DNA from: Gemmatimonadota bacterium
GTDB taxonomy: Bacteria > Gemmatimonadota > Gemmatimonadetes > Palauibacterales > Palauibacteraceae
Assembly (NCBI GenBank): GCA_022826685.1
Contig: JAJDUL010000061.1
Location: 62,001-126,000, forward strand
Length of the DNA stretch: 64,000 nucleotides
Reading direction: 5' to 3'
Positions 35,616 through 46,010 of the stretch are shown one piece after another. How positions within the stretch are numbered: position 1 is the stretch's first letter; each line of letters opens with the position of its first letter. The position numbers and the translations under genes were made by a program. Below the pieces are notes generated by a model. That model had not been told where the DNA came from. It worked only from the letters and a program-made list of their open reading frames with translations, and did not search any database.

Positions 35616-37772
35616 TCAGTTGGATCCGGCGAGTTGCTCCAGCATCTCCGAGACGTCGGTCGTCGGACGCCGGCACGCGAAGCCGGTGCAAACGTACGCC
35701 GTCGCCTTCCCGTCCAGGAGATCGTGCGGCGCGGTGAAGGGAGCGATCTCCGTGAGCGCCTCCGCCGCGGGCTCGCCGGACGCCGCCGCGGTGCCCGCCG
35801 GCTTGAAGAGGACGGCCGTGCGGGGTCCGTAGCGGTCGGCGAGCGCGGCGAGCATGCCACGCGTGCCGAGGTCGTCGGGGTCGCCGGCCACGACGACTTC
35901 CTGCGCCGGGCCCAGCGCGAGATCGAGCGCGACGAGCGACATCGTGTGCGCGGAGGGCGCGCCGCCGACGGGACCGGCGAGCGCCCCGCGCAGCGCCTCC
36001 GCCCGGTCCAGGAGTTCGAGGTCGCCCGTGAGCCGGCCGAGCCGGAGGAGCACGTACCACGTCGTCGCGTTGGCCGAGGGCGTGGCGCCGTCGTACAGCT
36101 CCTTCTGCCGGACGGGCACGTCCGTCTGCGTCGCGTCCACGTTGAACACGCCGTGCCGGTCGGGGTCCCAGAAGCGTTCCAGGAGCGGGTCTAGCAGTTC
36201 GCGCGCCGCCCGGAGCCAGCGCGGGTCGAACGTCGCCGCGTACAGCTCGATCAACCCCCAGATGAGGCAGGCGTGGTCCGCGGCGCCCGCGGGGATGGCC
36301 GCGTCCCCGTCCCGGTAGCGGTGGAGCAGCTGTCCCTCGTCGTCGCGCAACCGCTCGAGGATGAAGTCCGCCGCCCGCGCCCCCGCCGCGACGAGCGATT
36401 CGTCGCCGAAGGCGAGGCCACTCCGCGCCAGCGCCGCGATCATGAGCCCGTTCCAGTCCGCCAGGATCTTGTCGTCGAGCAGCGGGCGCTCCCGCGTCGT
36501 CCGCTTCTCGAACAGGACGCGCCGCGCCTCCTCCAGCCGTTTCTCGACGCCGGCGGCGTCCTCCCCCAGCGCCGCCGCGATCTCGGCGGGAGTTTCTCCG
36601 GCATGCAGGATGTTTTCGCCGGTCCGGAGCCCAGAGGCCTCGTCCGCGAAGTTGCCGCGCGCCTCGACCCGGAAGGCGCGCCGCGCAAGGCCGGCCGCGT
36701 CCTCCCCAAGCGCCTCCGACAGCACCTCGTCGAACTCATCGCGCGTCCACACGTAGAACGCCCCTTCGCGCCCCTCGCTGTCCGCGTCCTCCGCGGAATA
36801 GAAGCCGCCCTCCGCGTCCGTGAGGTCGCGCGCCACGTACTCGTAGATCTCGCGGGCCACCGTCCGGTGCGCATCGTCGCCCGTCAGCTGCCACAGCTCC
36901 GTGTACGCCATGGCGAGCAGCGCCTGGTCGTACAGCATCTTCTCGAAGTGCGGGACGAGCCAGCGGGCATCCGTCGAGTAGCGGTGGAAGCCGTATCCGA
37001 CGTGGTCGAAGACGCCGCCCCGCCTCATGGAGACGAGCGTCTTCTCCACCATCTCCACGCCGCGCCGGTCGCCGGTGCGATCGCTCCACCGCAGCAGGAA
37101 GAGGAGCTGGTGCGGCGCCGGGAACTTCGGAGCCCGGGAGAACCCTCCCTGGTGGGGGTCGAAACGGGCCCGCAACTCGCTGAAGCCGCGCCGGAGCGCC
37201 TCCTCGTCGAGCGCGCCCGCCCCGGAGCCCAGCCCGCGGACCTCGACCTCACGGATCGCCGCCAGCGCCGAGGCCCCCGCCGCCTCGACATCCGCCCGCC
37301 GCTCCCGCCACAGCTCCGCGAGCCGGGGCAGCAGATCCAGCATCCCGGCCCGCCCCGCCATGCTCTCGCGCGGGAAATACGTCCCGGCGAAGAAGGGCTG
37401 CTTGTCCGGCGTCATCACGATCGTGAGCGGCCACCCTCCCTGTCCCGTCATGAGCTGGCACGCCGTCATGTAGACGCCGTCGATGTCGGGGCGTTCCTCC
37501 CGGTCCACCTTGATCGACACGTAGTCCCGGTTGAGGAGCGTCGCCACGTCCTCGTCCTCGAAGGACTCGCGCTCCATGACGTGGCACCAGTGGCAGGTCG
37601 CGTAGCCGATGGAGAGGAAGATCGGACGGTCCTCGTCTCGGGCGCGCGCGAACGCCTCCTCCCCCCACGGAACCCAGTCCACGGGATTGAAGGCGTGCTG
37701 GAGAAGGTAGGGACTCTTCTCCTGCGCGAGTCGATTCGCCCGGCCGGCGGGGCGGGAATGGGAATCAGGCAT
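35616..37772 (-). CDS. DUF255/YyaL thioredoxin-domain protein
   Basis: A 718-residue protein of the YyaL/spermatogenesis-associated protein 20 family. Residues 15-180 are a thioredoxin-like DUF255 domain: [20 protein letters not shown], then [20 protein letters not shown] with a CxxC (CHWC) centre. The remainder is an (alpha/alpha)6 glycosidase-like barrel similar to N-acylglucosamine 2-epimerases. The enzymatic function is unknown across the family. It sits directly downstream of tRNA-Gln. ATG 37770-37772 is only 4 bp from the tRNA 3' end, so the tRNA and mRNA may come from one transcript. Confidence 0.92.
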   Translation of the reverse strand: MPDSHSRPAGRANRLAQEKSPYLLQHAFNPVDWVPWGEEAFARARDEDRPIFLSIGYATCHWCHVMERESFEDEDVATLLNRDYVSIKVDREERPDIDGVYMTACQLMTGQGGWPLTIVMTPDKQPFFAGTYFPRESMAGRAGMLDLLPRLAELWRERRADVEAAGASALAAIREVEVRGLGSGAGALDEEALRRGFSELRARFDPHQGGFSRAPKFPAPHQLLFLLRWSDRTGDRRGVEMVEKTLVSMRRGGVFDHVGYGFHRYSTDARWLVPHFEKMLYDQALLAMAYTELWQLTGDDAHRTVAREIYEYVARDLTDAEGGFYSAEDADSEGREGAFYVWTRDEFDEVLSEALGEDAAGLARRAFRVEARGNFADEASGLRTGENILHAGETPAEIAAALGEDAAGVEKRLEEARRVLFEKRTTRERPLLDDKILADWNGLMIAALARSGLAFGDESLVAAGARAADFILERLRDDEGQLLHRYRDGDAAIPAGAADHACLIWGLIELYAATFDPRWLRAARELLDPLLERFWDPDRHGVFNVDATQTDVPVRQKELYDGATPSANATTWYVLLRLGRLTGDLELLDRAEALRGALAGPVGGAPSAHTMSLVALDLALGPAQEVVVAGDPDDLGTRGMLAALADRYGPRTAVLFKPAGTAAASGEPAAEALTEIAPFTAPHDLLDGKATAYVCTGFACRRPTTDVSEMLEQLAGSN

Positions 37773-37776
37773 GGGA

Positions 37777-37847
37777 TTGGCCCCCCAGGGGTCGAACCTG
37801 GATCATCGGCTCCAAAGGCCGGTGTCTTGCCATTAGACGAGGGGCCA
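37777..37847 (-). tRNA. trnQ: tRNA-Gln (anticodon UUG)
   Basis: On the minus strand the acceptor 5' arm TGGCCCC pairs perfectly with 3' GGGGCCA; the U1-A72 pair is a known glutamine identity feature. The D arm contains GTCTAATGGCAAGAC. The anticodon loop is CTTTGGA, giving anticodon UUG. The T arm is CCAGG-TTCGACC-CCTGG. CCA is not encoded. The anticodon stem has one terminal C/A mismatch. It would be a substrate of MnmA (2-thiouridine at U34), encoded in this window. Confidence 0.93.
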
Positions 37848-37898
37848 GAGGCGCCGAAGATGGCGCGATCCGGCAAGCGGCGTCAAACAGCGCCGACG

Positions 37899-37964
37899 CC
37901 CCGGATGGGCCTCGGACAGACCCCGGATGGGCCTCGGGACAGGCCCCGGATGGGGCTCAGACGG
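37899..37964. repeat. Three tandem ~22-bp repeats downstream of ispE
   Basis: Three near-identical units beginning CCCCGGATGGGCCTCGG start at 37899, 37921 and 37944, with periods of 22 and 23 bp. The third is slightly diverged and runs over the ispE stop codon. On the minus strand each unit contains CCCCATCCGGGG-like self-complementary sequence, so the ispE 3' end could form serial small hairpins before tRNA-Gln. Confidence 0.7.
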
Positions 37965-38883
37965 GGAGTGAGACGTCCAGAATTCGGAGGCCGTCGGCGC
38001 ATTCGTGGGCGGCCAGCGTCCTATGGGCGCGGGCGCGATCCGTCTCGTCGCGGAAGATCGCGAACAGCGCCGAGCCCGACCCCGTCATCGCGGCCACCGC
38101 CGGGTCGCAGGAGCGCAGCCGCTCGAGGAGGCCCGACAGTTCCGGGTGCCGGGCGAGGACGGGCGCCTCGAGGTCGTTTCGGGCCAGGCGCTCGAGCGAT
38201 TCCCACTCCGCCAGCCGCGTCGCGCCGGGAAACACCGAAGCCCCTCCCGCGTCCGCTTCCGTCCTTCCGAGCCAACCGTACGCCTCCGGCGTGGAAACGT
38301 GGATCCCGGAGCAGACGAGCAACGCGGGACGGGGCCGCGGCGGGCGGAGCGGGAGAAGCCGGCGGCCGCGTTCCCAGCCCAGCGCCATCGGGACGCCAAG
38401 GAGGGCGAAGGGCACGTCGCTGCCGATCTCGCCGGCGATATCGATGAGTTCCCGCGTCTCCAGGCGGGGCCAGCGGTCCGCGAGCAGGCGGAGCGTCGCG
38501 CCCGCGTCCGCGCTTCCGCCCCCGAGTCCGCTCCCCATCGGGATCCGTTTCGTGAGGTGGATATGCACGGCGGGCCGCGCCCGTCTCCGGAAGGCCCGGT
38601 CGAGAAACGCCGCGGCGGCCTGCCAGCACAGGTTGTCGGGACCCTCCGGCACCCCTTCGGCGAGCGGCCCGTCGACGGAGAGCGCGATGCGGGCTTGGTC
38701 GGCCGCCGGCCGGGCCACCGAAACGCAGACCGTGTCGGAGAGGCTCGTGCGCGCGAGCACGGTCTCGACGCCGTGGAAGCCGGTTTCGTCCCTCGCGAAC
38801 ACGCGCAGGCGCAGGTTGATCTTCGCGTGCGCCTCGGCCGTCCCGGTCTCCCCGGCTCCCGCCGCCTCCCCGGCCCTCGTCAC
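37957..38883 (-). CDS. ispE: 4-diphosphocytidyl-2-C-methyl-D-erythritol kinase
   Basis: A 308-residue GHMP kinase of the MEP isoprenoid pathway. The N-terminal AHAKINLRLRVFARDETGFH contains the catalytic Lys. The ATP loop is KRIPMGSGLGGGSADAGATL, with GEIGSDVPFALLG (catalytic Asp) and MTGSGSALFAIF at the C-terminus. The start is GTG 38883, overlapping the upstream stop as GTGA; about 15 Ala/Gly/Glu residues precede the conserved core. It is the last gene before tRNA-Gln in the hflX-pdxJ-ispE string. Confidence 0.93.
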   Translation of the reverse strand: MTRAGEAAGAGETGTAEAHAKINLRLRVFARDETGFHGVETVLARTSLSDTVCVSVARPAADQARIALSVDGPLAEGVPEGPDNLCWQAAAAFLDRAFRRRARPAVHIHLTKRIPMGSGLGGGSADAGATLRLLADRWPRLETRELIDIAGEIGSDVPFALLGVPMALGWERGRRLLPLRPPRPRPALLVCSGIHVSTPEAYGWLGRTEADAGGASVFPGATRLAEWESLERLARNDLEAPVLARHPELSGLLERLRSCDPAVAAMTGSGSALFAIFRDETDRARAHRTLAAHECADGLRILDVSLPV

Positions 38884-39929
38884 TCCGAGGCCTCCGGGGG
38901 CGAGGTCTCCGGGGCCGGAGTCTCCGGCGCCGGCGGCTTGCCCCGCCCGAATTCTTTCCGGCTGATCCCGAGGCGTCGCATGTACCAGATCCCCAGCACG
39001 GTGATCGGCAGGAAGGTGAGGATGTGGTAACCCGCGGCGAAGCTGATGATTCTCGCGGGCTCGATGTGGTGGAGTTCGAGCGCGACGCGGGCCGCGGTCT
39101 CGAACGGTCCGAAGAACCCCGGCGTCGACGGGATCGCGACGGCGAAGCTGATCGTCGTCTGAAGGACGAGCGCGCCGAGGAACCCGGGCGTGAGGATCCC
39201 GAAGGCGAGGAAGCCGAGGAAGAACGAGAAGGCGTTCCAGGCCCAGACGGCGAACGACCACAGCATCGCGCGGGCGAAGACGTGCGCGTGGCGTAGCGCC
39301 CCGAGGCCGTCCACGAACGCGGAGAGCACGTCCATGACGCGGTCGGCGACGCGGTCGGGCGCGACCCGGTGGAGCCACGTGGCCGCGAGCCGGAGGAAGC
39401 GGTCCGGCGAGCGGACGAGGAGGGCGAGCGCGATCAGGCTCGCGGAGACGAGGATGACCCCGACGGTGAACAGGTCCCGCAGTGTCCCGGAGGCGGCTTC
39501 GTCGACCCCGACGATGAAGAAGGCGGGGACGAGGAACACCATGAGGACGATCGCGTCGAGCAGGCGCTCCACGACGAGCGAGGCGAGCGCGGCGCTCAGA
39601 GGCACGGGCGTGATCCGCGACAGCGAGTAGGCGCGGGCGAACTCTCCGAGCCGGCCGGGCAGGACGTTGTTCGCCATGAAGCCGATGCACACGGCCGCGT
39701 AGCGCGAACCGAACGGCAGGTGTCCGTTCGAGGCGCGGAGGAGGATATCCCACCGGATCGCCCGGAGGTTGAAGGTGAGCGTGGCTACCACCGTTGCGGC
39801 GATCAGGAGCCAGACGTTCGCCTCGCTCAGGTGCCTCAGTAGTTCGGCGGCTGAGACGTCCCGCAGCGCCCAGACGAGGAGCGCGACGGAGACGAGGACG
39901 CCGATGAGGACTGTGAGACGGCCTCTCAC
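38880..39929 (-). CDS. UPF0104/lysylphosphatidylglycerol-synthase TM-domain protein
   Basis: A 349-residue multipass protein with about eight helices, of the AglD/MprF flippase-domain superfamily. [40 protein letters not shown] and [20 protein letters not shown] are the family signature segments; [20 protein letters not shown] is in the fourth quarter. Relatives act as lipid flippases or uncharacterised membrane proteins. It lacks the MprF synthase domain. The C-terminus is Pro/Glu-rich. The GTG start at 39929 overlaps the pdxJ stop (GTGA) and its stop overlaps the ispE start (GTGA), so it is coupled on both sides. Confidence 0.85.
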   Translation of the reverse strand: MRGRLTVLIGVLVSVALLVWALRDVSAAELLRHLSEANVWLLIAATVVATLTFNLRAIRWDILLRASNGHLPFGSRYAAVCIGFMANNVLPGRLGEFARAYSLSRITPVPLSAALASLVVERLLDAIVLMVFLVPAFFIVGVDEAASGTLRDLFTVGVILVSASLIALALLVRSPDRFLRLAATWLHRVAPDRVADRVMDVLSAFVDGLGALRHAHVFARAMLWSFAVWAWNAFSFFLGFLAFGILTPGFLGALVLQTTISFAVAIPSTPGFFGPFETAARVALELHHIEPARIISFAAGYHILTFLPITVLGIWYMRRLGISRKEFGRGKPPAPETPAPETSPPEASE

Positions 39930-40681
39930 GCGCGCGCCTCGCGCACGAGTTCCGACATCTCGAGCACCGCGCGCTCCATCCCCACGAGCACGGAGCGGCT
40001 CACGATCGAGTGGCCGATATTGAGCTCCTCGCACTCGGCGATCGCCGCCACCGGCTGCACGTTCTCATAGGTGAGCCCGTGTCCGGCGTGCACGCCGAGG
40101 CCGGCGGCCTCGGCCCGGGCCGCCGCATCCTCCAGCCGCGCGAGTTCGCGGTCGGCGTTCGCCTGGTCCGGGGCGTTGGCGTACTCGCCCGTGTGGAGTT
40201 CGATCGCGGCGGCGCCCGCCTCCGCCGAGCCGTCGACCGCCGCCGGGTCGGGGTCGATGAAGAGCGACGTGCGGATCCCGGCGTCCTGCAGCCGCGCCAC
40301 GGCGGCGGCGATGCGGGCCGGATCGGCGGACAGGTCCAGCCCGCCCTCCGTCGTGAGTTCCTCCCTCTTCTCGGGGACGAGCGTGGCCTGGGCCGGCCGC
40401 CACCGTTCGGCGAGGGCGAGCACCTCTTCCTCGGCCGCGAGTTCGAGGTTCACGAAGGTGCGGACGGTCTGCTGCAGCAGTTCCACGTCGCGGTCCTGGA
40501 TGTGCCGGCGATCCTCGCGGAGGTGCACGGTGATCCCGTTCGCGCCGCCGAGTTCGGCGAGCACGGCGGCCCGCACCGGGTCGGGTTCGTCCGTGCCGCG
40601 CGCCTGCCGGACCGTCGCCACGTGATCGATGTTCACGCAGAGCCGGCAGTCGACCAGATGCGAAAAGCTGCTGTTCGGCAT
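39926..40681 (-). CDS. pdxJ: Pyridoxine 5'-phosphate synthase
   Basis: A 251-residue TIM-barrel enzyme making pyridoxine phosphate from deoxyxylulose phosphate and 3-amino-2-oxopropyl phosphate. It shows [56 protein letters not shown] and [13 protein letters not shown], with catalytic His and Glu present. It indicates the DXP-dependent vitamin B6 route, consistent with ispE nearby (both draw on deoxyxylulose phosphate). PLP users in the window include the desulfurase and the decarboxylase. Confidence 0.96.
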   Translation of the reverse strand: MPNSSFSHLVDCRLCVNIDHVATVRQARGTDEPDPVRAAVLAELGGANGITVHLREDRRHIQDRDVELLQQTVRTFVNLELAAEEEVLALAERWRPAQATLVPEKREELTTEGGLDLSADPARIAAAVARLQDAGIRTSLFIDPDPAAVDGSAEAGAAAIELHTGEYANAPDQANADRELARLEDAAARAEAAGLGVHAGHGLTYENVQPVAAIAECEELNIGHSIVSRSVLVGMERAVLEMSELVREARA

Positions 40682-40718
40682 GATGTGCTCCCGTTTTCGA
40701 CTCGGCCGATCCGCCGCG

Positions 40719-42005
40719 TCAGGCGGCGTCGGCCCGCTCCACGACCAGGCCGCTCTCGCGCCAGCGGCCGGCCACCCCGGCGGGCACGCGGGCCACGATG
40801 ACCACGCACCCGGCTTCGTACGCGCGCTCCAGCACCTCGCCCTCCCGGTACGCCTCGGCGAGCCGCGCGCCGTCCCCGGCGGGCAGGCTCACCCGCACCG
40901 TCTCCAGGCGGGCCCGCATCGCGGCCTGAAGCGCCTCCTGCAACGACTTCAGCCCGTCCTGCTCCATGATCGAGGTCAGGACGTGCGGCCGTCCGCCCGC
41001 CGCGGCCCGCTCGCGCAGCGCCCGTTCCTCCTCGTGCGTGAGCCGGTCGATCTTGTTGAAGACCTCGATCACCGGACGATCCGCCACGCCGGCCTCCGCC
41101 AGCACCCCCTCCACGGCCTCGCGCTGCTCATCCCGGCTCGGCGACGAGGCGTCGATCACGTGCAGCAGGAGGTCGGCCTCGGCGAGTTCCTCCATCGTCG
41201 CCCGGAAGGACGCCACGAGATGATGCGGCAGCTTCCGGATGAACCCCACCGTGTCGGTGAGGAGGATCGGACCCGGACCTTCGAGATCGCAAACCCGGGT
41301 CGCCGAGTCCACCGTCGCGAACAGCCGGTCCTCCACGAAGACGTCCGAGCCCGAGAGCGCGCGCAGGATGGAGGATTTGCCCGCGTTCGTATAGCCCGTG
41401 AGCGCCACGGTGAACTGCTCGCTTCGCGCCCGGCGCTGCGTGACCCGTGCCCGCGCGATGTGGTCGAGCTTGCGCCGCAGCCGGGCCAGGCGCCGGTCGA
41501 TGAGCCGGCGGTCCGTCTCGATCTGTTGCTCGCCGGGCCCGCGCGCGCCGATGCCGCCGCCCTCCCGCGAGAGGTGGGTCCACATCCGCTTCAACCGCGT
41601 CCGCAGGTACTGGAGCTGGGCGAGTTCGACCTGGAGCTTCGCCTCCGAGGTCCGGGCGCGGAGCGCGAAGATGTCGAGGATGAGTTCGGTCCGGTCGAGC
41701 GCGCGCACGCCGAGCGCCGCTTCGAGATTCGCGCCCTGGGCGGGAGTGAGTTCCTCGTCGAAGATGGCGAGCGTCGCGTCGCGCTCCCGGAGCGTCCGTC
41801 GCAGGCGTTCGACCTTCCCCTTGCCGATGAAGGTCGAGGCGTTCGGCTTGCGCAGGCGCTGGACGACGGCGCCCCGAACATCGGCTCCCGCCGTGCCCGC
41901 GAGGCGGGAGAGTTCCTCGAGGTGTTCGTCCACCGTCTCCTGGGGCATGTCGGGGGGCGGCGCGCCCACGAGAATCGCGCGTTCCGCCACCCGGTCCGAT
42001 ATCAC
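40719..42005 (-). CDS. hflX: GTPase HflX
   Basis: A 428-residue HflX, a GTPase that splits stalled or 100S ribosomes. The N-terminal nucleotide-binding domain ([16 protein letters not shown]) and helical linker ([20 protein letters not shown]) precede the G domain: G1 [10 protein letters not shown]3 [11 protein letters not shown]4 NKID. A C-terminal domain ends in [16 protein letters not shown]. It overlaps the rarA stop by 4 bp and precedes pdxJ by about 37 bp. Confidence 0.95.
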   Translation of the reverse strand: MISDRVAERAILVGAPPPDMPQETVDEHLEELSRLAGTAGADVRGAVVQRLRKPNASTFIGKGKVERLRRTLRERDATLAIFDEELTPAQGANLEAALGVRALDRTELILDIFALRARTSEAKLQVELAQLQYLRTRLKRMWTHLSREGGGIGARGPGEQQIETDRRLIDRRLARLRRKLDHIARARVTQRRARSEQFTVALTGYTNAGKSSILRALSGSDVFVEDRLFATVDSATRVCDLEGPGPILLTDTVGFIRKLPHHLVASFRATMEELAEADLLLHVIDASSPSRDEQREAVEGVLAEAGVADRPVIEVFNKIDRLTHEEERALRERAAAGGRPHVLTSIMEQDGLKSLQEALQAAMRARLETVRVSLPAGDGARLAEAYREGEVLERAYEAGCVVIVARVPAGVAGRWRESGLVVERADAA

Positions 42006-43471
42006 TCTGTCGATCGATGCTCCTCCGTCGTCTCGGCGTCCGTCCCGGCTCCCGCCCCTTCCCCGGAATCCGCTTCCGCCGCGGCCCGCGCCCGGCTGCC
42101 GCGAATCGCTTCGAGCCGGCGCCTCGCGTTCACCTCCCAGCCGCGCTCCACCGGATCGTACCAGCGCTTTCCGCGCAGCGACTCCGGAAGGTAGGACTGG
42201 GCGGCCACGCCGTCTTCCTCGTCGTGATCGTAGCGATACCCCGATCCGTATCCGAGTTCCTTCATGAGCCGCGTGGGCGCGTTCCGGATATGGAACGGGA
42301 CGGGCTCGGCCGGCGTTTCGCGCGCCGCGCGGGCGGCGCCGCCGAAGGCCCGGTAGACCGCGTTCGATTTCGGGGCGATGGCCAGGTACGTGACCGCCTG
42401 GGCCAGCGCCAGATCTCCCTCGGGGCTCCCGAGAAAGTGGTACGCGTCCCGCGCCGCGATCGTGACCGCCAGCGCGCCGGGATCCGCGAGTCCGATGTCT
42501 TCGGCGGCCATCCGCACGATGCGGCGGGCCAGGTACATGGGATCCTCGCCACCGTCGAGCATCCGCGCGAGCCAGTAGAGCGCGGCGTCCGCGTCCGAGC
42601 CGCGGACGGCCTTGTGCAGGGCGGAGATGAGGTTGAAGTGCTCCTCGCCGGACTTGTCGTAACGCGCGAACCGCTTCTGGAGCGCCGCCGCCACATGGTC
42701 CTCGGAGATCGCGGGGACGCCGTCCACGCCGGCCAGGTCCGCCGCCGTCTCGAGCGCGTTCAGGGCGCGGCGCGCGTCCCCGTCGGATTCGGTCCCGAGC
42801 CGGGCCAGGGCGTCGTCGTCGATGGCGAGACCCGTGTCTCCGATTCCGCGCTCCTGGTCGCGGAGCGCGCGGGCGCAGATCTCCGCGACATCTTCCGGCG
42901 CCAGCGGTTCGAGGACGAAGACACGCGTGCGAGAGAGGAGCGGGCCGACGACCTCGAAGCTGGGGTTCTCCGTCGTGGCCCCGATGAGGGTGATGGCGCC
43001 GCGCTCGACGTGCGGGAGGAGGGCATCCTGCTGCACCCGGTTGAAGCGGTGGATCTCATCGACGAAGAGGACGGTGCCGCGGCCGGTCGCGGCGCGGCGC
43101 GCCTTCGCCTCCTCCAGGATGCGGCGGACGCGGGGAATCCCGTCGGTCACGGCGGAGAAGGGGATGAACGCGGCCTCCATCCGGCTGGCCAGCAGCCCGG
43201 CGAGGGTGGTCTTACCCGTTCCCGGCGGACCCCAGAAGATGAGGCTCGGGACCCGCCCGCTCTCGATGAGTTGGCGCAGCGGCCGGTTCTCCCCGACGAG
43301 CGTCGGCTGTCCGACGAAGTCCGCCAGCATCCGCGGGCGCATGCGGGAGGCGAGCGGGGAGCCGGCCAGGCCCGCGTCCCGTGCCCCCGCGGCCTCGGGC
43401 CCGCCGGCGTCGGCGTGCGCGGACTCGGCGCGCGGTTCCGCCTCCGGGAACAGGCTCGGCTCGTCAGCCAT
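42002..43471 (-). CDS. rarA: Replication-associated recombination protein RarA/MgsA
   Basis: A 489-residue AAA+ ATPase related to clamp loaders, acting at stalled forks. Visible are PRMLADFVGQPTLVGENRPL, Walker A WGPPGTGKTTLAG, Walker B LFVDEIHRFNRVQQDALLPH, sensor IGATTENPSFEV, and the C-terminal tetramerisation region with RMAAEDIGLADP. The last 25 residues are Ala/Glu/Gly-rich tail. The first 45 residues are low-complexity. It lies directly between cca and hflX, with a 4-bp overlap to hflX. Confidence 0.94.
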   Translation of the reverse strand: MADEPSLFPEAEPRAESAHADAGGPEAAGARDAGLAGSPLASRMRPRMLADFVGQPTLVGENRPLRQLIESGRVPSLIFWGPPGTGKTTLAGLLASRMEAAFIPFSAVTDGIPRVRRILEEAKARRAATGRGTVLFVDEIHRFNRVQQDALLPHVERGAITLIGATTENPSFEVVGPLLSRTRVFVLEPLAPEDVAEICARALRDQERGIGDTGLAIDDDALARLGTESDGDARRALNALETAADLAGVDGVPAISEDHVAAALQKRFARYDKSGEEHFNLISALHKAVRGSDADAALYWLARMLDGGEDPMYLARRIVRMAAEDIGLADPGALAVTIAARDAYHFLGSPEGDLALAQAVTYLAIAPKSNAVYRAFGGAARAARETPAEPVPFHIRNAPTRLMKELGYGSGYRYDHDEEDGVAAQSYLPESLRGKRWYDPVERGWEVNARRRLEAIRGSRARAAAEADSGEGAGAGTDAETTEEHRSTE

Positions 43472-43476
43472 CGGCG

Positions 43477-44850
43477 TCAGTCATCGGCGTTGGGCAGCCC
43501 GTTGCCGGCGGCGGGCGGGTCGGGCGGGCGCGACGCCTCGGCGAGCGAGCCGATCTCGATCAGCCGGCGGGCCTCCTCGAGGAGCGGCTCGCGCTCGTTG
43601 CGGGCGGGGTCTTCGATGACCTGTTCGAGCAACTCCTCGAGCAGCATCCGAACGATCGGACCCGGCGACATGCCGAGCGCGAGGAGGTCGTCTCCCTTGA
43701 CCGCGAGACGTGCCAGGTCGAGAGGCGGATCTTCTTCGCGCTCCTCCCGGATGCGCTCCCGCGTCGCCTCCAGGTAGCGCTCCGCCCGCGGCTCTCCCGC
43801 GGCGCGGGCGACGGCGAAGTGCAGCTCGAACAGGTCCTCCCAGGCGTCGCCGACCGATGCGAGCCAGCGTCGATGCTCCGCCGCGGAGTCCAGCGCGCCC
43901 ACGAAGGGGAGGAAGAGCCGGGCGAGCCGGGTGATGTAGCGCCGGTCCGCGTTGGAGAACTTCAGCCGGGAGAGGAGCGACTCGGCGGCTTCGGCCCGCC
44001 CTCCGGGCGTCTCGGACGCGGCCACGAGCAGGCTCGCGAGGCGTACGTTCGCGGCGTGCGCCGGGGCGGCATCGACGGGGCCGAGCGCGGAGTTCCACGC
44101 GTCGCCGTCGGCCGCGAGCCCCACCAGCTCCGGGTACCAGTGCCCCAGCGCCCCGCAGGTCGCGTACAGCTCCAGCGCGGCCGAAGGCCTCGGATCCGCC
44201 ATGACCTTGAGCAGCTCTTCACGCACGCGCTCGGCCGACAGCCCGGACAAACCGTCCACGGCCTCCCGCATCGCCTCGTCCGTGCGGACCTCGATCGCCC
44301 ACTCGAAGCGGCCCGCGAACCGAAAGGCGCGCAGGATGCGCAGGTAGTCCTCGCGGAAGCGCGCTTCGGGTTCTCCCACGGCGCGCAGGATCCCGTCTTC
44401 GATGTCTTCGGCGCCGTCCCAGTCGTCGCGCACGTCGCCGGAGGCGGGCCGCCAGGCGATCGCGTTCGCCGTGAAGTCCCGGCGGCTCAGGTCCTCCCCG
44501 ATGGAATCGGCGAAGGCCACCCGCGCGTGGCGGCCGTCCGTCTCAACATCGCGCCGGAAGGTCGTCACCTCGAAACCGTCGTCCCCGTCGAGCACCTTCA
44601 CGGTCCCGTGCGACACGCCGACGGGGACGGTCCTCGGAAAGAGGCGCATGACGTCGTCCGGCCGCGCGTCCGTCGTGAGGTCCTCCCAATCCGGATCGGG
44701 CAGATCGAGCTTCGTTCCGATCTGACGGACGTAGGCGTCGCGGATCGCGCCGCCCACGGCCCAGGCCTCGAAACCCGCGGTTTCGAGCCGTTCCGCGGTG
44801 CGGAAGAACCCGGGCGACGGGGAGAATCGGCCCGGATCGATCGCGCTCAC
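43477..44850 (-). CDS. cca: CCA tRNA nucleotidyltransferase / poly(A) polymerase family
   Basis: A 457-residue class II nucleotidyltransferase. The head shows AWAVGGAIRDAYVR, the metal-binding DxD as DPDW, VPVGVSHGTVKVL and the SRRDFTANAIAW motif. The neck has the EDYLRILRAFRFAGRF motif and a helical body follows. This family adds or repairs the 3' CCA of tRNAs or polyadenylates RNA; sequence alone does not separate the two. tRNA-Gln in this window lacks an encoded CCA, so a CCA-adding enzyme is required. Six bp separate it from rarA. Confidence 0.88.
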   Translation of the reverse strand: MSAIDPGRFSPSPGFFRTAERLETAGFEAWAVGGAIRDAYVRQIGTKLDLPDPDWEDLTTDARPDDVMRLFPRTVPVGVSHGTVKVLDGDDGFEVTTFRRDVETDGRHARVAFADSIGEDLSRRDFTANAIAWRPASGDVRDDWDGAEDIEDGILRAVGEPEARFREDYLRILRAFRFAGRFEWAIEVRTDEAMREAVDGLSGLSAERVREELLKVMADPRPSAALELYATCGALGHWYPELVGLAADGDAWNSALGPVDAAPAHAANVRLASLLVAASETPGGRAEAAESLLSRLKFSNADRRYITRLARLFLPFVGALDSAAEHRRWLASVGDAWEDLFELHFAVARAAGEPRAERYLEATRERIREEREEDPPLDLARLAVKGDDLLALGMSPGPIVRMLLEELLEQVIEDPARNEREPLLEEARRLIEIGSLAEASRPPDPPAAGNGLPNADD

Positions 44851-44857
44851 GGCATTC

Positions 44858-45640
44858 TCAGCCGCACAGCACGCTGCCGCCGTTCACGTTGAGGATCTCT
44901 CCCGTGATGTGCCGGGCCGCGTCGGAGAGGAGGAAGCAGATGGGCCCCGCGATGTCCTCGGCGGTGGCGACGCGCCCGAGCGGAATCAGGGCCAGCGCGG
45001 CGCTCCCGGCCTCTCCCTGAAGCGCCGGCGAAGACATGTCCGTGTCGACCCAGCCGGGGGCGACGGCGTTCACGTTGATCGATCTCGGACCGAGTTCCGT
45101 CGCGATCGACTTGCAGAACGCGTTGATCGCACCCTTCGAGGCGGCGTAGTGGCTGTGCTCCGCCTCTCCCCGCTGCGACGCCGTCGAGGAGACGAGGACG
45201 ATTCTCCCATCCGCCTGCATGCGGATCGCCGCTTCCCGCGTGCTCGCATAGATCGACGTGAGGTTCGTCTCGATCATCCGTCGCCACTCGTCCGCCTCGA
45301 GCGATTCGAGCGGCCGCGCGTCGACATTCCAGATGCCGGCGTTGCCCACGAATCCGTCGAGTCCGCCGAACTCGGCGTCGGCGCGCTCGAACAGCGTCCG
45401 ACACTCCTCGGGGTCGGCCAGGTCGGCGCCGGCGCACCAGTGGCGCCCATCCGGGGCGAGCGAGTTCGCCTCCTCGACCGCCTGCCGCCCCTCGGCCTCC
45501 GCCCGGTGGTAGGCGACGCCGACGGACGCGCCCGACGCCGCGAGACACCGCACGGTGGCGCGTCCGATTCCGCGCGAACCTCCGGTGACGAGCACGCGCT
45601 TGCCCGCGAGACCGGGCAACCCCGGCACCCTGGATGTCAT
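44858..45640 (-). CDS. SDR-family oxidoreductase, FabG-like
   Basis: A 260-residue classical short-chain dehydrogenase. It has the NAD(P)-binding TGGSRGIG motif, VGNAGIWN (NAG motif), catalytic Ser in VSSTASQRG, and YAASKGAINAFCKS supplying Tyr/Lys. The C-terminal VNAVAPGWVDTDM and ITGEILNVNGGSVL resemble 3-oxoacyl-ACP reductases. The exact substrate cannot be inferred; it is not next to other fatty-acid genes. It lies 7 bp upstream of cca and 4 bp after a small hypothetical gene. Confidence 0.85.
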   Translation of the reverse strand: MTSRVPGLPGLAGKRVLVTGGSRGIGRATVRCLAASGASVGVAYHRAEAEGRQAVEEANSLAPDGRHWCAGADLADPEECRTLFERADAEFGGLDGFVGNAGIWNVDARPLESLEADEWRRMIETNLTSIYASTREAAIRMQADGRIVLVSSTASQRGEAEHSHYAASKGAINAFCKSIATELGPRSINVNAVAPGWVDTDMSSPALQGEAGSAALALIPLGRVATAEDIAGPICFLLSDAARHITGEILNVNGGSVLCG

Positions 45641-45644
45641 TCCG

Positions 45645-46010
45645 TCATCCCCTCCTGGTTTCCTGGTCGAATCGTTCGCCGATCGCCCCGCCCGGACCTA
45701 TTCTCGCGGCGAGCCGGCTGGCTCGCGCAGCGCTCCCGCCCAAGGCCGGATCCGCGGCGGCTTCGAGCGCGTACGTGAGGATCGCGTCCGCGGCGAGCAG
45801 GGTCACCGCGTCGGCGCGGGTGCCGTCGCCCTCCGTCGCCGCCGTCAGCGCATCGAGCGCGGCCTGGACGAGACCATCCTCGCCCTCCGCCAGACGCCCC
45901 CGAACCAGCGGCCACACCGCCTCCTCCAGCTCGGGCGGGGCGCTCTCGAGCCGCCGCGCGAGCCACGTCTCTAGCGTGAGGGCGCCGCGTTCGGCCGGCA
46001 CGTCAGCCAC
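45645..46010 (-). CDS. Small helical hypothetical protein
   Basis: A 121-residue, Ala/Leu/Glu-rich protein with no signal or membrane segment. It is predicted to be all-helical (LTLETWLARRLESAPPELEE, then ADAVTLLAADAILTYALEAA). No family is recognised. It starts at GTG 46010, overlapping the alaS stop by 8 bp, and ends 4 bp before the SDR gene, so it is translated as part of the alaS operon. Confidence 0.6.
   Translation of the reverse strand: MADVPAERGALTLETWLARRLESAPPELEEAVWPLVRGRLAEGEDGLVQAALDALTAATEGDGTRADAVTLLAADAILTYALEAAADPALGGSAARASRLAARIGPGGAIGERFDQETRRG

Noticed and set aside
43477-44850. Apparent irregular DWED motif in the cca head domain
   Set aside because: The metal-binding DxD is the preceding DPD (DPDW), matching the DRDW of other family members, so the site is intact.
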